Positions 7,260 to 8,002 of a DNA stretch of 8,002 nucleotides are shown here, in pieces (within the stretch, counting starts at the first letter, position 1; the number at the start of each line of letters is the position of its first letter). The notes under the pieces were generated by a model that made no database searches, was not told the origin of the DNA, and saw nothing but the letters and a program-made list of their open reading frames with translations. This stretch comes from an uncultured Bacteroidales bacterium. GTDB taxonomy: Bacteria > Bacteroidota > Bacteroidia > Bacteroidales > WCHB1-69. The translations under genes were made by a program, and so were the position numbers. The DNA lies in assembly GCA_937892025.1 (NCBI GenBank), contig CALAVA010000351.1, positions 1 through 8,002 of the forward strand. The letters are read 5' to 3'.

Positions 7260-7275
7260 TTGGCACAATTTTTGC
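7260..7275 (+). promoter_or_regulatory. Sigma-54 (RpoN) -24/-12 promoter
   Basis: TTGGCACAATTTTTGC matches the sigma-54 consensus TTGGCAC-N5-TTGC. The GG (7262-7263) and GC (7274-7275) have the strictly required spacing, with the GC 12 bases after the GG start. Transcription would start near 7287, giving a leader of about 50 bases to the ATG at 7337. Sigma-54 promoters need an enhancer-binding activator, so the downstream gene should be conditionally expressed. No activator gene is in the window. This is a sequence match in the right place and orientation; activity is inferred. Confidence 0.75.
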
Positions 7276-7336
7276 CATAACTACGCAAACCGGAGCCGAC
7301 ACGCTTTTTCTCAACGGCTCACCAAATTCTCACTAT

Positions 7337-8002
7337 ATGACTAAACAAGAATTACATACCCACCGCGAGACGTTCGACCGACACATCGCCGCGGGGCGTT
7401 TGACCGATGCCTTTACACTGCTGTACACCCTTGCCCGGCAGGCTTTGCTGTGGCCCATGGCCAACAACGTGCAGGAATTGGCCACCAACTATCGCCTCAT
7501 GCTCACCCATTTGGCCGAGGGAGGTGCCGACCCCCAGCGACAAACGATGCTCAACAATATCATCAACGCCCTCTGCACGCTGGCCGACCGCATCGAACTC
7601 GCCCTGAGCGAGACGATAGAGAACAACCTCTTCTTCACGCGCCGGCGCGAACTCGCCGACGTATCGCTGAACGAACATTTGCATCGATACCTCACCGAAC
7701 GCAACAAGGTGGCCCTACTGTCAAACGTCGACGACAACGCGCAAAACAAAATGGCGCTCCGCAACGCCACCGTCAACTGCGAGCGCGCCGCCACCGCTAT
7801 CTTTAACAAAGTGTGGTCAACCTTTCCGCTCACCGACGACGACAGCCGGACACTGAACGACCTCCTGAGCGACAGCAATACCGACGTGCCCCCCCATGTG
7901 AAATGCCTTGCCGTGATGGCTCTCCTCGTGGGGCTGGCCGTCGTCTTCGACGAGCACAAGGTAAAGTTGCTCATCGGCACCTATACGGCCAGCCACAACA
8001 AC
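7337..8002 (+). CDS. Predicted helical protein of unknown function, N-terminal 222 codons (cut by right edge)
   Basis: The frame opens at an ATG (MTKQELHTHRETFDRHIAAG) and stays open without a stop to the last base, so the gene continues beyond the window. I do not recognise the family with certainty. The sequence is rich in Leu, Ala, Asn, Asp and Glu and looks almost wholly alpha-helical, with repeat-like helical pairs (RLTDAFTLLYTLARQALL; TMLNNIINALCTLADRIE; VKCLAVMALLVGLAVVFDE). This resembles long helical-repeat scaffold proteins of Bacteroidales, which is an impression and not a match. There is no signal peptide. The hydrophobic stretch near residues 190-205 is too broken by its context to call a membrane segment. 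Codon use is strongly GC-biased (Leu CTC/CTG, Ala GCC, Asp GAC), unlike every gene to the left. That codon pattern and the open frame support it as real. A sigma-54 promoter lies upstream. Confidence 0.8.
   Translation, partial: MTKQELHTHRETFDRHIAAGRLTDAFTLLYTLARQALLWPMANNVQELATNYRLMLTHLAEGGADPQRQTMLNNIINALCTLADRIELALSETIENNLFFTRRRELADVSLNEHLHRYLTERNKVALLSNVDDNAQNKMALRNATVNCERAATAIFNKVWSTFPLTDDDSRTLNDLLSDSNTDVPPHVKCLAVMALLVGLAVVFDEHKVKLLIGTYTASHNN

Noticed and set aside
7352..7980. Minus-strand frames of 110 and 163 codons and plus-strand alternatives in the GC-rich right end
   Set aside because: GC-rich DNA gives long antisense frames. The plus-strand frame from 7337 is open to the edge and has the expected codon bias and upstream promoter, so the others are shadows.
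1..8002. CRISPR array, insertion sequence or transposase, riboswitch
   Set aside because: I saw no regularly spaced repeats, no transposase-like protein or terminal inverted repeats, and no leader long enough with recognisable riboswitch structure.

Overview
The window looks like Bacteroidota (Bacteroidetes) DNA. The HflX protein reads like a Bacteroidota HflX. None of the genes has a Shine-Dalgarno sequence; the starts sit in A/T-rich stretches instead. Perfect matches to the Bacteroidota sigma-ABfr -7 element (TAnnTTTG) stand just upstream of tsaD, the methyltransferase gene, hflX and the tRNA. Genus and order cannot be fixed from this sequence. Bases 1 to about 7170 are strongly AT-rich. 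Bases from about 7180 to 8002 are clearly GC-rich and use very different codons.

Layout. On the minus strand, read from right to left, lie hflX (ribosome-associated GTPase), a two-gene type II restriction-modification cassette (DNA methyltransferase, then an HNH endonuclease), and after a gap a tight three-gene cluster. That cluster is tsaD (tRNA t6A synthesis), a long exported helical-repeat protein of unknown function, and the start of mutY (adenine DNA glycosylase), which runs off the left edge. The partial mutY is identified from its N-terminal 79 codons.

On the plus strand, read left to right, are a tRNA with anticodon CAT (probably elongator tRNA-Met) with its own -7 box, a strong intrinsic terminator, then a GC-rich stretch. 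This stretch carries a near-perfect sigma-54 (-24/-12) promoter about 60 bases upstream of an open reading frame that continues past the right edge (222 codons seen, function not recognised).

How the parts fit. tsaD, the exported protein and mutY are spaced 3 bases apart and probably form one transcript from a promoter just upstream of tsaD. The methyltransferase and nuclease genes are separated by one base and have their own promoter in the 42-base gap after hflX. They are a self-contained defence cassette set among housekeeping genes.

The most striking feature is the abrupt change of base composition immediately after the tRNA and its terminator. It could be the edge of an acquired island at a tRNA gene, or an assembly join between two Bacteroidota genomes. 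No wholly new system is evident. The least explained items are the 885-codon exported protein and the sigma-54-controlled gene at the right edge.
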